DNA of 25,342 bases from CAZXVW01 sp964644025 (GCA_964644025.1 CAZXVW010000039.1:1-25342); one strand, 5' to 3'; shown: positions 10,671-17,811, numbered from the stretch's first letter. A program made the numbers and translations. Notes: generated by a model from the sequence alone, not told the origin.

Positions 10671-11825
10671 ATGCGGTTTGAGTTCGCCACTGCCACGCGG
10701 ATCGTCTTCGGCGCGGGCACGGCGGCGGAAATTGCCCCCGCGGCCCGCGAGATGGGCAAGCGCGCCCTGCTGGTGACCGGGCGCTCGCCACAGCGCAGCG
10801 CACCGCTGGCCGCCGAACTGGAAGCGGCAGGCGTGGCGGTTTCCCGATTCTCCGTGGCCGGAGAACCCACCGTCAACCTGGTGGGCACCGGCGCCGCAGC
10901 GGCGAGGAAGGACGGCTGCGACCTGGTGATTGCGGCCGGCGGGGGCAGCGCGATCGACGCCGGGAAGGCCATTGCCGCACTGGTTACCAACGGCGGCGAA
11001 CCGCTCGACTATCTCGAGGTGATCGGTCAGGGCCGGCGTCTGGAGCGTCCCTCGGCGCCATTCATCGCCGTGCCGACCACCGCCGGCACCGGCTCGGAAG
11101 TCACCCGGAATGCGGTGCTCGCCTCTTCCGAGCACCGCGTGAAGGCAAGCCTCAGAAGTCCCTACCTGCTGCCGCGGCTGGCGGTTGTGGACCCGGATCT
11201 CACGCTCGAGTTGCCTCCGGATGTCACCGCCCACACCGGCCTGGACGCGCTCACCCAGCTCATCGAGCCGTATGTTTCCGTCCGCGCGAACGCGATGACC
11301 GACCTCGTCTGCCTGGAGGGCATCCGGCGCGTTGCCCGCTCGCTCCGCCGGGCTTGCCAGAACGGCGGCGACCGCGAAGCGCGTACTGACATGGCCCTGG
11401 CCAGCCTGTTCGGCGGGCTGGCGCTGGCCAACGCCGGCCTGGGCGCGGTGCACGGTTTCGCCGCGCCGGTGGGCGGGATGTTCCCTGCCCCGCACGGGGC
11501 GGTTTGCGCCGCGTTGCTGCCCCACGCCATGGCCGTGAACATCCGGGCCTTGCGGGCGAGAGACAGCGAAGGCGAAGCCCTGCGCCGGTACGGCCGGGTA
11601 GCGGAGATTTTAACCGGGCGGGCAGAGGCTTCCCCGGAGGATGGCGTCCGGTGGGTACGGGAGCTTTGCCAGGAGCTGCGCATCCCGCCGCTGGCCTCCT
11701 ACCGGATCCGGGCCCAGCATGTCCCCGTCCTGGTGGAGAAGGCCGCCCGGGCCAGCAGCATGAAGGGAAACCCGGTCGCACTGACTCCGGAAGAGATGAC
11801 CGAGATATTAACGGCGGCGCTGTGA
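10671..11825 (+). CDS. Iron-type (group III) alcohol dehydrogenase with altered metal site
   Basis: 384 residues, normal for the Fe-ADH family (FucO, maleylacetate reductase, glycerol dehydrogenase relatives), which reduce aldehydes or oxidise alcohols with NAD(P). The dinucleotide motif is G90-G-G-S-A-I-D96 and the P-T-T-A-G-T-G-S-E-V block follows. Compared with E. coli FucO, whose metal ligands are D196, H200, H263 and H277, this protein has D192, Q196 (in D-A-L-T-Q-L-I-E), H261 and H275; the conserved FucO H267 is A265. So one ligand is changed to Gln and one active-site His is lost, probably a subfamily trait or a different metal. It follows the LsrG-like gene by seven nt. After its stop the DNA becomes an insertion-rich region. 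Confidence 0.88.
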   Translation: MRFEFATATRIVFGAGTAAEIAPAAREMGKRALLVTGRSPQRSAPLAAELEAAGVAVSRFSVAGEPTVNLVGTGAAAARKDGCDLVIAAGGGSAIDAGKAIAALVTNGGEPLDYLEVIGQGRRLERPSAPFIAVPTTAGTGSEVTRNAVLASSEHRVKASLRSPYLLPRLAVVDPDLTLELPPDVTAHTGLDALTQLIEPYVSVRANAMTDLVCLEGIRRVARSLRRACQNGGDREARTDMALASLFGGLALANAGLGAVHGFAAPVGGMFPAPHGAVCAALLPHAMAVNIRALRARDSEGEALRRYGRVAEILTGRAEASPEDGVRWVRELCQELRIPPLASYRIRAQHVPVLVEKAARASSMKGNPVALTPEEMTEILTAAL

Positions 11826-11943
11826 CGGCATTGCTCGCCCGCCCGGCGCTTCATCACGCGCGCGGACGAGGAAAGCCTGACCGGCGCCGATCGCTCTCTG
11901 ACCACGGCAGAAAGCAGCGGCGGTTCACTGCCAGGATGAGGGG

Positions 11944-12047
11944 CAGGCGTTTTCGGTCTGAAGGCACATTTGGGGGCATCGAGGGGTGGAAAGTGCAATG
12001 AAGTGCAGGGTCGGACCCTTTCGGAGGCCGAAAAGCTGGGGGCACAC
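11944..12047 (+). repeat. 104-bp direct repeat, copy 1
   Basis: Aligns without gaps to 13434-13537, exactly 1490 bp away and in the same orientation, with about 15 mismatches by eye. It starts near CAGGCGTTTTCGG and ends near GGGGGCACAC. Edges carry GTTTTCGG (11949-11956) and CCGAAAAG (12028-12035), an imperfect inverted pair. Weaker similarity runs on for about 26 bp to the right. Inside, CGGACCC with GGCCG can fold as a hairpin, less well than in copy 2. Confidence 0.85.
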
Positions 12048-12104
12048 GAGGAAGCCGAACGCCACAGATATTTCTTGACAACGTGCGGACCCCACGTTAT
12101 ACGA

Positions 12105-12369
12105 GTGGGCATTTACGTGAGAAAAAACAGAACACCAAAACAAAGACGGCTCGGTCGCCGAGTACTATCAACTCGCCCACAACGTACGACACCCCCAGAC
12201 GCGCAACACCGTTGCCAAGGTGCTGTACAACTTCGGCAGGGGCGATGCTTTGGAGAGGGACGAGTTGAAGCGGCTGTGCCGCTCCATAGCGAGGGTTTGC
12301 GGTCTCGAGATGCAAGACCCCCTGGGACCACCGCGGGAATCCGGGTGTCCCCTAACTGCGGGAATCTGA
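12105..12369 (+). pseudogene. IS1634-family transposase, frameshifted N-terminal remnant
   Basis: From a GTG at 12105 the reading V-G-I-Y-V-R-K enters an A6 run (12122-12127); removing one A restores a frame reading N-K-D-G-S-V-A-E-Y-Y-Q-L-A-H-N, then A-K-V-L-Y-N-F-G-R-G-D-A-L and L-K-R-L-C-R-S-I-A-R to about 12300. These match the well-known beginning of IS1634-type DDE transposases. The family similarity stops near 12305, the frame closes at TGA 12367-12369, and the catalytic domain (over 400 residues in intact members) is missing. So it is both frameshifted and truncated. A programmed shift is unlikely, because the direction needed is +1 and the downstream domain is absent. Confidence 0.8.
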
Positions 12370-12382
12370 GTGCCCCTTGACA
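12333..12382 (+). repeat. Two tandem copies of a 25-bp unit
   Basis: GCGGGAATCCGGGTGTCCCC at 12333 recurs as GCGGGAATCTGAGTGCCCCT at 12358, a period of 25 bp with a few changes. It begins just beyond the place where the IS1634 similarity ends. Short multiple repeats like this are common at the ends of some insertion sequences (for example IS21 types), so it may be the end of a second, lost element. The assignment is a guess; the repeat itself is seen. Confidence 0.55.
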
Positions 12383-12458
12383 TCTGGAGTTGACGAGGTG
12401 GGGCGAACCATGTCAGGATTGCAAACTGCAACCCTTCGTTTCCATCCAAGAGTTGCCA

Positions 12459-13361
12459 ATGAATGGCCAAACCATAGTTGTAGCAGGAGCAAGCGGCAAT
12501 CTCGGCGGACGCATCGTGAGAGCTTTGCTCGAACGAGGAGCCGGTGTCCGAGCGCTCGTTCGCCCTTCCACTGCGCGAGAAAAGGTTGAGCGCCTGGAGG
12601 AACTCGGTGTGGCGGTTACGAGTGCCGAGTTGTTCAACGCCTCTGAAGTGACGCCCGCCTGTTCTGGGGCCTCCTGTGTTGTGTCCGCCTTATCGGGCCT
12701 GCGGGAAGTCATCGTGGAAAGGCAAAAGGTCCTGCTCGATGCTGCGGTCAATGCCGGCGTTCCTCGTTTCATCCCCTCCGACTTCTCGATCGATTTCACC
12801 AAATTCCCACCCGGACAGAATCGTAATCTCGACCTGCGCCGCGCCTTCCACGAGTACCTTGACAAGGCTCAGATCGCAGCGACCACGATCTTCAACGGGG
12901 CATTTGCCGATCTGCTCACCGGGCAGATGCCCCTCATTCTTTTCAAACCGAGGCTCGTTGTCTACTGGGGAAATGCGGACCAGCCTCTGGACTTCACCAC
13001 CATGGACGACACGGCGGTATTCACGGCTCTTGCGGCTCTCGATCCGTCCACCCCTCGGTTCCTGCGGATCGCCGGCGATCAACTCAGCGCTCGGGAGATA
13101 GCAGTCCTCATGAGTGAACTGTCCGGAAAGAAATACCGCCTGTTCCGTCCCGGTGGCCTGGGAATGCTCCGCATGCTCATCAAGATCGCGCGCACGGTCT
13201 CTCCAGGGCAGGAGGAGCTCTACCCGGCATGGCAGGGCATGCAGTACATGCATAACATGTTCGACGGCCGGGCAAAGCTTGAGCCCTTGGACAACGATCG
13301 CTATCCCGGTATGCGCTGGACCACAGTCCGGGATGTGCTATCAACACACCTCGCCAACTAG
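12459..13361 (+). CDS. NmrA-like NAD(P)-binding protein (isoflavone reductase-like)
   Basis: 300 residues from the ATG at 12459, where the protein starts M-N-G-Q-T-I-V-V-A-G-A-S-G-N-L-G-G, the N-terminal Rossmann strand and dinucleotide loop (G10-x-x-G13-x-x-G16). Later blocks fit atypical SDRs of the NmrA/PCBER type: V-P-R-F-I-P-S-D-F after the fourth strand, F-N-G-A-F-A-D in the substrate pocket, and a C-terminal variable region. Such proteins are NADP(H)-dependent reductases or redox sensors. The frame is open up to 12390, but that part overlaps the repeat scar and shows no family similarity. Only a weak AAGAG precedes the ATG. Codon use is less GC-biased than in the neighbours, and the gene sits between two copies of a direct repeat with transposase remnants on both sides, which suggests acquisition from outside. 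Substrate unknown. Confidence 0.82.
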   Translation: MNGQTIVVAGASGNLGGRIVRALLERGAGVRALVRPSTAREKVERLEELGVAVTSAELFNASEVTPACSGASCVVSALSGLREVIVERQKVLLDAAVNAGVPRFIPSDFSIDFTKFPPGQNRNLDLRRAFHEYLDKAQIAATTIFNGAFADLLTGQMPLILFKPRLVVYWGNADQPLDFTTMDDTAVFTALAALDPSTPRFLRIAGDQLSAREIAVLMSELSGKKYRLFRPGGLGMLRMLIKIARTVSPGQEELYPAWQGMQYMHNMFDGRAKLEPLDNDRYPGMRWTTVRDVLSTHLAN

Positions 13362-13368
13362 TCCCCCT

Positions 13369-13392
13369 GTAGGAGCAAGCTCTGCTTGCGAC
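13369..13392. repeat. REP-like small hairpin
   Basis: Just after the NmrA-like stop the sequence GTAGGAGCAAGC-TCT-GCTTGCGACC forms a 6-bp perfect stem (13375-13380 / 13384-13389). The layout resembles the GTAGGAGCGAGCTTGCTCGCGA type REP sequences known from Pseudomonas. A single copy is visible here, so the REP assignment rests on resemblance only. It could also act as a transcript-end hairpin, though no T-run follows. Confidence 0.5.
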
Positions 13393-13433
13393 CCGACTTT
13401 GACAGTTACCCTCACATGAAAGGTCCTCTTCGA

Positions 13434-13537
13434 CAGACGTTTTCGGTCCAAAGGCACATTTGAGGGCATTGACGGGTGGAAAGTGCGATGAAATCAAGGG
13501 CCGGACCCCTTCGGGGGCCGAAAACCTGTGGGCACAC
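13434..13537 (+). repeat. 104-bp direct repeat, copy 2
   Basis: Same orientation as copy 1 and ungapped to it. Here the structure is best preserved: an 8-bp inverted pair GTTTTCGG (13439-13446) / CCGAAAAC (13518-13525) spans 87 bp, and inside its right arm CGG-A-CCCC-TTCG-GGGG-CCG (13502-13520) folds into a 7-bp stem with one bulged A and a UUCG tetraloop. A small structured, non-coding, multi-copy unit of this kind fits a MITE or a REP-type element. No target duplication could be defined. Confidence 0.85.
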
Positions 13538-13596
13538 AACTAAACGTAGCGTCATAAATGTTTGGGCATAGAACAAAATAGTGGTTTCATGTTTGT

Positions 13597-13953
13597 ATGA
13601 AGGCGCCAACCGTTCCTGACGCGCCTCTGGCGACGCTGGCTCTCCAGGATGAGATCCACCGTTGTGAGGAATCCCGCTATGACCACCGTCTCCACGGGGT
13701 ACTGCTCGCGGCCCGAGGCATGTCCTCTCGGCAAGCTGCGGCGGCGCTGGGTGACGCCCCGCGCAGTGTCGAGTATTGGGTCCGGGGTTACAGCCGGACT
13801 GGGCTGGCTGGGCTGCAAGAAAAGCAGCGGCCCGGACGTCCGCCAATGTCTCGGCTCCTTGTCCACCAGGTGCCGCCTCAGAACGGCCACTTTTTTCTCT
13901 TCTGCTCTGTAGCGCTTTTGCTCTTTCTTCATGCGTTCTCTGCGTTATCTTAA
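13597..13953 (+). pseudogene. IS630-type transposase, truncated N-terminal helix-turn-helix
   Basis: The first ~85 residues match the winged-helix/HTH start of IS630-like transposases: L-Q-D-E-I-H-R-C-E-E-S-R-Y-D-H-R-L-H-G-V-L-L-A-A-R-G, then S-R-Q-A-A-A-A-L-G-D-A-P-R-S-V-E-Y-W-V and G-L-A-G-L-Q-E-K-Q-R-P-G-R-P-P. After about 13850 the similarity ends and the frame runs into unrelated hydrophobic sequence to a stop at 13953. The DDE catalytic domain is missing, so it is a remnant. A stand-alone HTH regulator is possible but less likely, given the exact fit to a transposase start and no clear ribosome binding site. Confidence 0.75.
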
Positions 13954-14177
13954 CGGCAGAACGCTTTCTCCATTTCCAGCTAAGGCGGGACAGCGCCCAG
14001 CAGCAAGGCGGCCGCGGCGGTAATCCGAAGAGGTCGCCTTTGGATTCGCAAGATCTCACAGGAAACGCGGAGATATCTCACGTGATCCTTAATTTCTTAC
14101 GCTGCGTCCGGCTTGCGCGGCCCAGTGTATACTAGATCTGTCGCTCCGCTCGATTATGGTGGGGCGCCGGAGGTGTC
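13895..14177. other. Gene-free AT-richer stretch before the esterase gene
   Basis: 13895-13960 is pyrimidine-rich on the plus strand; on the other strand it reads AACGCAGAGAACGCATGAAG and a run of AG-rich words, resembling the AACGCAGAG-type intergenic sequences common in some soil bacteria. Further right, ATCTCAC occurs twice (around 14052 and 14073). A TATACT box at about 14127-14132 could be a -10 for the esterase gene, without a clear -35. Nothing coding is recognised. Confidence 0.4.
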
Positions 14178-14981
14178 ATGACCAAGACTCTGGTGGTTTT
14201 CTTGGGCGCCATGCTGGCGGCGGCGTTCGGGCAACAAGAGATCCGGCTCCGTCCGGATCTGCCCGCCGGGGAGGAATGGTACACGCCGCCGGCGGACAAC
14301 CCTCACCGGAAAAGCGCGGACGAGAAGTGGGTCCGGAACGTCAAGAGCCCGGTGATGGAGGTCTACCTGGCGCCGCGCCCGAACGGCACAGCGGTGGTGG
14401 TGGCGCCGGGCGGCGGTTTCCGCATTCTCGCCATCGAGCACGAAGGGCGCGACGTCGCCAAGTGGCTCAACGAGCGGGGCGTGACGGCGTTCGTGCTGCG
14501 CTACCGGGTCGGCCTCGAGAGCCGGGAGGCAAGCCAGGAAGCCGCCATCGAGGACGGCCTGCTGGCGGTGGCCACCGTCCGCAAGCGTGCCGCCGAGTGG
14601 AAGGTGGACCCGAAGCGGATCGGCGTGATGGGATTCTCGGCCGGGGGTTACCTCGCGGTCGGAGTGGCGACCCGCTACAAGCCCGAAAGCCGGCCCGATT
14701 TCGCCATGCCGATCTACGCCGTGGCGCCGCAGGGATACCGGGTTCCCGACGACGCGCCTCCGTTGTTCCTGGCCGTCGCCTTCGACGACCGGGAGATGAT
14801 GACCACCTCCGCGACCGGTCTGCTGGACGCCTGGAAGAAGGCAAACATTCCGGCTGAACTGCACGTGTTCATCGATGGCGGCCACGGCTTCGGTATGAAC
14901 AAGAAGGGTAAGGCGTGCGACGCCTGGACCGGTCTAATGGAAGATTGGATGAGACGGCTCGGCCTGCTTGAGGAGCGCTGA
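14178..14981 (+). CDS. Secreted alpha/beta-hydrolase, acetylxylan-esterase-like
   Basis: 267 residues with a signal peptide (hydrophobic residues 4-17, likely cut near A-F-G-Q). The mature part is a compact alpha/beta-hydrolase of the esterase/lipase type often annotated as acetylxylan esterase or BD-FAE-like: oxyanion loop A-P-G-G-G-F (76-81), nucleophile G152-F-S154-A-G-G, acid in F-D203-D204, and His in G-G-H236-G-F-G-M. It should cut acetyl or similar esters from saccharides outside the cytoplasm; the exact ester is unknown. GGAGG at 14169-14173 lies four nt before the ATG. The Gfo/Idh/MocA gene follows after 40 nt on the same strand, so the two are probably cotranscribed. Confidence 0.87.
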   Translation: MTKTLVVFLGAMLAAAFGQQEIRLRPDLPAGEEWYTPPADNPHRKSADEKWVRNVKSPVMEVYLAPRPNGTAVVVAPGGGFRILAIEHEGRDVAKWLNERGVTAFVLRYRVGLESREASQEAAIEDGLLAVATVRKRAAEWKVDPKRIGVMGFSAGGYLAVGVATRYKPESRPDFAMPIYAVAPQGYRVPDDAPPLFLAVAFDDREMMTTSATGLLDAWKKANIPAELHVFIDGGHGFGMNKKGKACDAWTGLMEDWMRRLGLLEER

Positions 14982-15007
14982 GGCGCTCTTAGGCCGCGGC
15001 CCGTGCA

Positions 15008-15013
15008 AAGGAG
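15008..15013 (+). promoter_or_regulatory. Ribosome binding site that fixes the oxidoreductase start
   Basis: AAGGAG, eight nt before the ATG at 15022. The same frame is open from an ATG at 14968 inside the esterase gene, but only the start at 15022 has this site and puts the Tat motif at the right distance from the N-terminus. Confidence 0.75.
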
Positions 15014-15021
15014 ATAGCAGG

Positions 15022-16272
15022 ATGCTGGCAACAAGCACCCGCCGGACGTTCCTGGCAGGAGCCGCATCGAGCCTCGCCGCGGCCGCCTCGCCGGGGCAAC
15101 AAGATGTTCGCACGATCCCCGGGTTCGACCAGACGGACACCGACTACGACAGGACCCGGCAGTGGCAACCGTTCAGCGACCGCAAGATCCGCGTCGGACT
15201 GGTCGGCTACGGCGTCTGCAAGTTCTCAGCCAAGTTCTACTTCCAGAACCATCCGAACGTCGAGGTCGTCGCGGTCAGCGACCTGTTCCCCGATCGCCGG
15301 GAAGCGCTGGCAAGGCAGGTCAAGTGCTCGAAGACGTACCCGTCGCTCGAGGAGATGGTGAAAGACGACCGCATCGAGGCGATCTTCGTCGCCACCGACG
15401 CGCCGTCCCACGCGCGGCACTGCATCGAGGTTCTGAATCACGGCAAGCATGTCTGCAGCGCCGTGCCGGCGTTCTACGGCAATATCGAAGACGCCGAGCG
15501 GCTATTGGAATGCGTCAAGAAGAACCGCGGGCTGGTTTACGCCATGTTCGAGACGTCGGTGTTCCACGACGACCTGTACGCCATGGAGAAGTTGTACGCC
15601 GCTGACGTCTTCGGCCACATCATCTACTGCGAAGGTGAGTACAACCATCCCCACAGCATTGGAAAGCCGGTTCTCGCCTCTTACAAGGATTGGCGCAAGA
15701 ATGGCGCGCCGATGTGGTACCCGACCCACGCCACCGCCTACTACGTGGGCGTGACCCACGGCAGCTTCGTGGACGTCACCTGCCGGGGGACGATGCCGTT
15801 CGATGAAAGCCGGCGGAAGCCGAACGCCAGCGGCAACATCTTCAACTCGGAGGTTGGGCTGTTTCGGACCAACGAGGGGGGCCTGTGCCGCATCATCATC
15901 GACCATTCCCAAGGCGAATACCGCGAAGCCGGACGGCTACGGGGAGAGTATGCCGGTTACGACTCGCATAATCAGCGCAGCAAGGGCTTGGCGGCCTTCG
16001 CGGCCCGTGCCGAAGGTAAGCGGCGGCTCAAAGAGGCGCTGGCGAAGGGGCTGCGGACAAAGAAGTGGGCGCTCCCGCCGGGCGTCTCCCCGGGCGGCCA
16101 CGGCGGCTCCCACGGCTACCTCGCCGACGACTTCATCGACGCCATCCTGCGCGGCCGCAAGCCGGCGGTGGACATCATCGACGCCTTGAACATGACGGTC
16201 CCCGGCTACTACGCCCATCTGTCGGCGATGAAAGACGGGGAGACGATGAAGATCCCGCAGTACTCGCTCTGA
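15022..16272 (+). CDS. Tat-exported Gfo/Idh/MocA-family oxidoreductase
   Basis: 416 residues. The N-terminus T-R-R-T-F-L-A-G plus an alanine-rich segment is a Tat signal, which fits export of a protein that has to bind NAD(P) in the cytoplasm first (as in glucose-fructose oxidoreductase). The Rossmann start is I-R-V-G59-L-V-G62-Y-G64, followed by V-A-V-S-D-L-F-P-D-R-R at the second strand. Where most members carry the catalytic E-K-P, this one reads G-K-H-V-C-S-A-V-P149, so the usual lysine is absent. The C-terminal domain (W-Y-P-T-H-A-T-A-Y-Y, then G-G-S-H-G-Y-L-A-D-D-F-I-D-A-I) keeps the family pattern with H residues near the active site. It follows the secreted esterase by 40 nt. Likely role: redox or rearrangement of a sugar outside the cytoplasm; substrate unknown. 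Confidence 0.88.
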   Translation: MLATSTRRTFLAGAASSLAAAASPGQQDVRTIPGFDQTDTDYDRTRQWQPFSDRKIRVGLVGYGVCKFSAKFYFQNHPNVEVVAVSDLFPDRREALARQVKCSKTYPSLEEMVKDDRIEAIFVATDAPSHARHCIEVLNHGKHVCSAVPAFYGNIEDAERLLECVKKNRGLVYAMFETSVFHDDLYAMEKLYAADVFGHIIYCEGEYNHPHSIGKPVLASYKDWRKNGAPMWYPTHATAYYVGVTHGSFVDVTCRGTMPFDESRRKPNASGNIFNSEVGLFRTNEGGLCRIIIDHSQGEYREAGRLRGEYAGYDSHNQRSKGLAAFAARAEGKRRLKEALAKGLRTKKWALPPGVSPGGHGGSHGYLADDFIDAILRGRKPAVDIIDALNMTVPGYYAHLSAMKDGETMKIPQYSL

Positions 16273-16282
16273 GTAGCTCCCC

Positions 16283-16320
16283 CCGGGCGGCTCCGCGGCG
16301 CGCCCGGAAACCGAAGGTTT
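16283..16320. terminator. Hairpins between convergent oxidoreductase and sulfatase genes
   Basis: Two adjacent inverted repeats lie between the two stop codons: CCGGGCG (16283-16289) / CGCCCGG (16301-16307), loop 11 nt, and AAACC-GAA-GGTTT (16308-16320), perfect. Neither is followed by a long T-run, so they are probable but unproven transcript ends, usable from both sides. Confidence 0.4.
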
Positions 16321-16353
16321 GCCGTCGGACGTACTGATTCTCCTTATCGCAAA

Positions 16354-17811
16354 TCAGCGCGGCTGACTAGGCTGCTTGGAATACCGGATCATCTTTTCGA
16401 TGAACGCCGGATCGAGAAAAGGGTCATCGGTCGCCTTCCGCCAGCGCAACAGTGCGTCACGGAGTCGCTGTTGAATCGCTTCGTATCCGGGTTTGCCGGC
16501 GAGGTTGTGGAATTCGATCGGATCTTCTTCCAGGTCGTACAGCTCAAATTCCGGTGGATCGGCGAAGGTATCGAACGCGCGCCGGATTGGGGTGTCCTCA
16601 TAGCGGGGCTCTTGGGAAGTACGGTAAGCCGGATCACCATCGATCTCCGGCCAGGGCCGCGCCTTGCCCGCCAGCAGGTTGTGGATCAGCTTGTAGCGCT
16701 GGTCACGAATCGCCCGGCGCGGATAGAATGGCCACCGTCCGTGAAAGTGGAATTCTGAGACCAGGTATTCGCGCCACGGGGCGTTGGGATCGCTCGCCAC
16801 CGGGCGAAGGGAGCGTCCCTGAACATGCTTCGGTATCTCCACGCCGGCGGCGTCGAGAATCGTCGGCAGGATGTCCACGGTGGAAACCATCGCCTGGCTC
16901 CGCATCGGACGCGACACGCCCGGCCACCGCAGCAAGAAGGGAATGCGTACGCCGGCTTCGTAGACTGTCGTTTTTCCCCGGCAGAACGGTGGTCCGTGAT
17001 CGCCCACAAAGATGACTAGTGTGTTGCCGGCGTACCCATGTTTCCCCAAGACATCCATCAGCATCCCGACTCCGGCGTCAACGCGCTGCACCGCGTTGTA
17101 ATAACCTGCCGTGCGGATGCGCTCGGCCGGCGTGTCAATCTGCTGGAACGGGAAGATGGTCCTGGGGCCCGGTGGCAAGGGGTTTTCCGGCAGGCCGTCC
17201 ACCTGCGGGGGGAAGTACCATTTGCGGTCCTTCGGGTCGCGGAAGGCATGCGGGTCCGTGTAGTTGACCATCAGGAAAAACGGCTCGTCGCCGGTCTGGG
17301 TCCAGAACTCATCGGCCTTCTCCGCCACCCATCGCACCTTGCGGGCGTTGACGTGGTTCGTCTGGCGGAAATCGAACTGAAAGCTGCCTCCCGGGGCCAC
17401 GTGGAGTTTGCCGATGATGCCGGTGCGGTAACCGGCTTGCTTGAGAAGATTCGGGATGGTGGCGTCGTGCAGATAAGAGTGAAGCGAGAGGCCGGTGCTG
17501 GTCAGTCCGTACTGGCCGGTGCTGTGGACATACATTCCAGTGAACATCGCGCTGCGGGACGGGCTGCAAGAAGCCTGCGCCACGTAGGCGATATCGAACT
17601 GGACGCCGCTGGCCGCCAGCCGGTCGATATTCGGCGTGCGGATCAGCGTCTCCCCGTAACAGCCAAGATACGGACCCAGATCGTCGGCGGTGATGAACAG
17701 GACGTTGCAGCGAGCGGCGCCAGCGGCTGGCGCTCCCGCTGCCGGCGCCCAAATCACGGCCGCGGCCGTAATCAGACCAAACCACTTGATAGCTCCTGAG
17801 ATGCGCATCAT
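16354..17811 (-). CDS. Secreted type I sulfatase
   Basis: 485 residues from the ATG at 17811 (a second ATG follows directly at 17808). Signal peptide with a hydrophobic core around residues 9-30 (F-G-L-I-T-A-A-A-V-I-W) and an A-P-A-A-G-A-P-A-A-G-A tail. Catalytic motif C82-S-P-S-R86 with T-G-M-Y behind it; metal site T-A-D43-D44-L-G and G-D271-H272-G; K280 in the usual R-G-K-T-T-V-Y-E-A-G-V-R block. It belongs to the heparan/iduronate-type sulfatases and should remove sulfate from a polysaccharide outside the cytoplasm. The frame is open to 17898, but the shorter start leaves room for the divergent promoter and gives a normal signal peptide. Ribosome binding is unclear: GGGAGGAAA lies about 20 nt upstream, too far. 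It is unlike the sulfatase at 571-2430, with no HEAT tail. Confidence 0.9.
   Translation of the reverse strand: MMRISGAIKWFGLITAAAVIWAPAAGAPAAGAARCNVLFITADDLGPYLGCYGETLIRTPNIDRLAASGVQFDIAYVAQASCSPSRSAMFTGMYVHSTGQYGLTSTGLSLHSYLHDATIPNLLKQAGYRTGIIGKLHVAPGGSFQFDFRQTNHVNARKVRWVAEKADEFWTQTGDEPFFLMVNYTDPHAFRDPKDRKWYFPPQVDGLPENPLPPGPRTIFPFQQIDTPAERIRTAGYYNAVQRVDAGVGMLMDVLGKHGYAGNTLVIFVGDHGPPFCRGKTTVYEAGVRIPFLLRWPGVSRPMRSQAMVSTVDILPTILDAAGVEIPKHVQGRSLRPVASDPNAPWREYLVSEFHFHGRWPFYPRRAIRDQRYKLIHNLLAGKARPWPEIDGDPAYRTSQEPRYEDTPIRRAFDTFADPPEFELYDLEEDPIEFHNLAGKPGYEAIQQRLRDALLRWRKATDDPFLDPAFIEKMIRYSKQPSQPR
17717..17733. repeat. Short perfect palindrome inside the sulfatase signal-peptide region
   Basis: GCGCCAGC-G-GCTGGCGC, 8-bp arms around one base, in the codons for the A-P-A-A-G-A repeat of the sulfatase signal region. 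The same arm word GGCTGGCGC / GCGCCAGCC recurs as an inverted pair at 24095-24156. Probably a result of alanine/glycine-rich coding; recorded because of the recurrence. Confidence 0.3.

Larger units (their letters stand above)
11826..14177. mobile_element. Accessory scar with repeats and transposase remnants
   Basis: This stretch lies between the alcohol dehydrogenase and the esterase gene and differs from its surroundings in base composition and gene content. In order it holds: about 118 bp without recognisable content (11826-11943), repeat copy 1, a broken IS1634-type transposase start, a 25-bp tandem repeat, an NmrA-like gene, a REP-like hairpin, repeat copy 2, a broken IS630-type transposase start, and about 220 bp of AT-richer DNA before the esterase gene. 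No intact transposase or integrase is present. It is best read as the result of several insertions and deletions rather than one active element; the outer limits are inferred from the flanking genes. Confidence 0.6.

Noticed and set aside
12120..12130. A AAA AAC heptamer as a programmed -1 frameshift site in the transposase remnant
   Set aside because: A -1 shift leads to the wrong frame; the remnant needs +1, and the downstream domain is gone.
11925..12143. Minus-strand reading frame shared by both repeat copies (C-P-Q-x-F-G ... C-P-Q-M-C-L), also within 13412-14059
   Set aside because: Of about 15 base changes between copies, most alter the amino acid (about ten changes in 35 residues), so there is no sign of selection for a protein.
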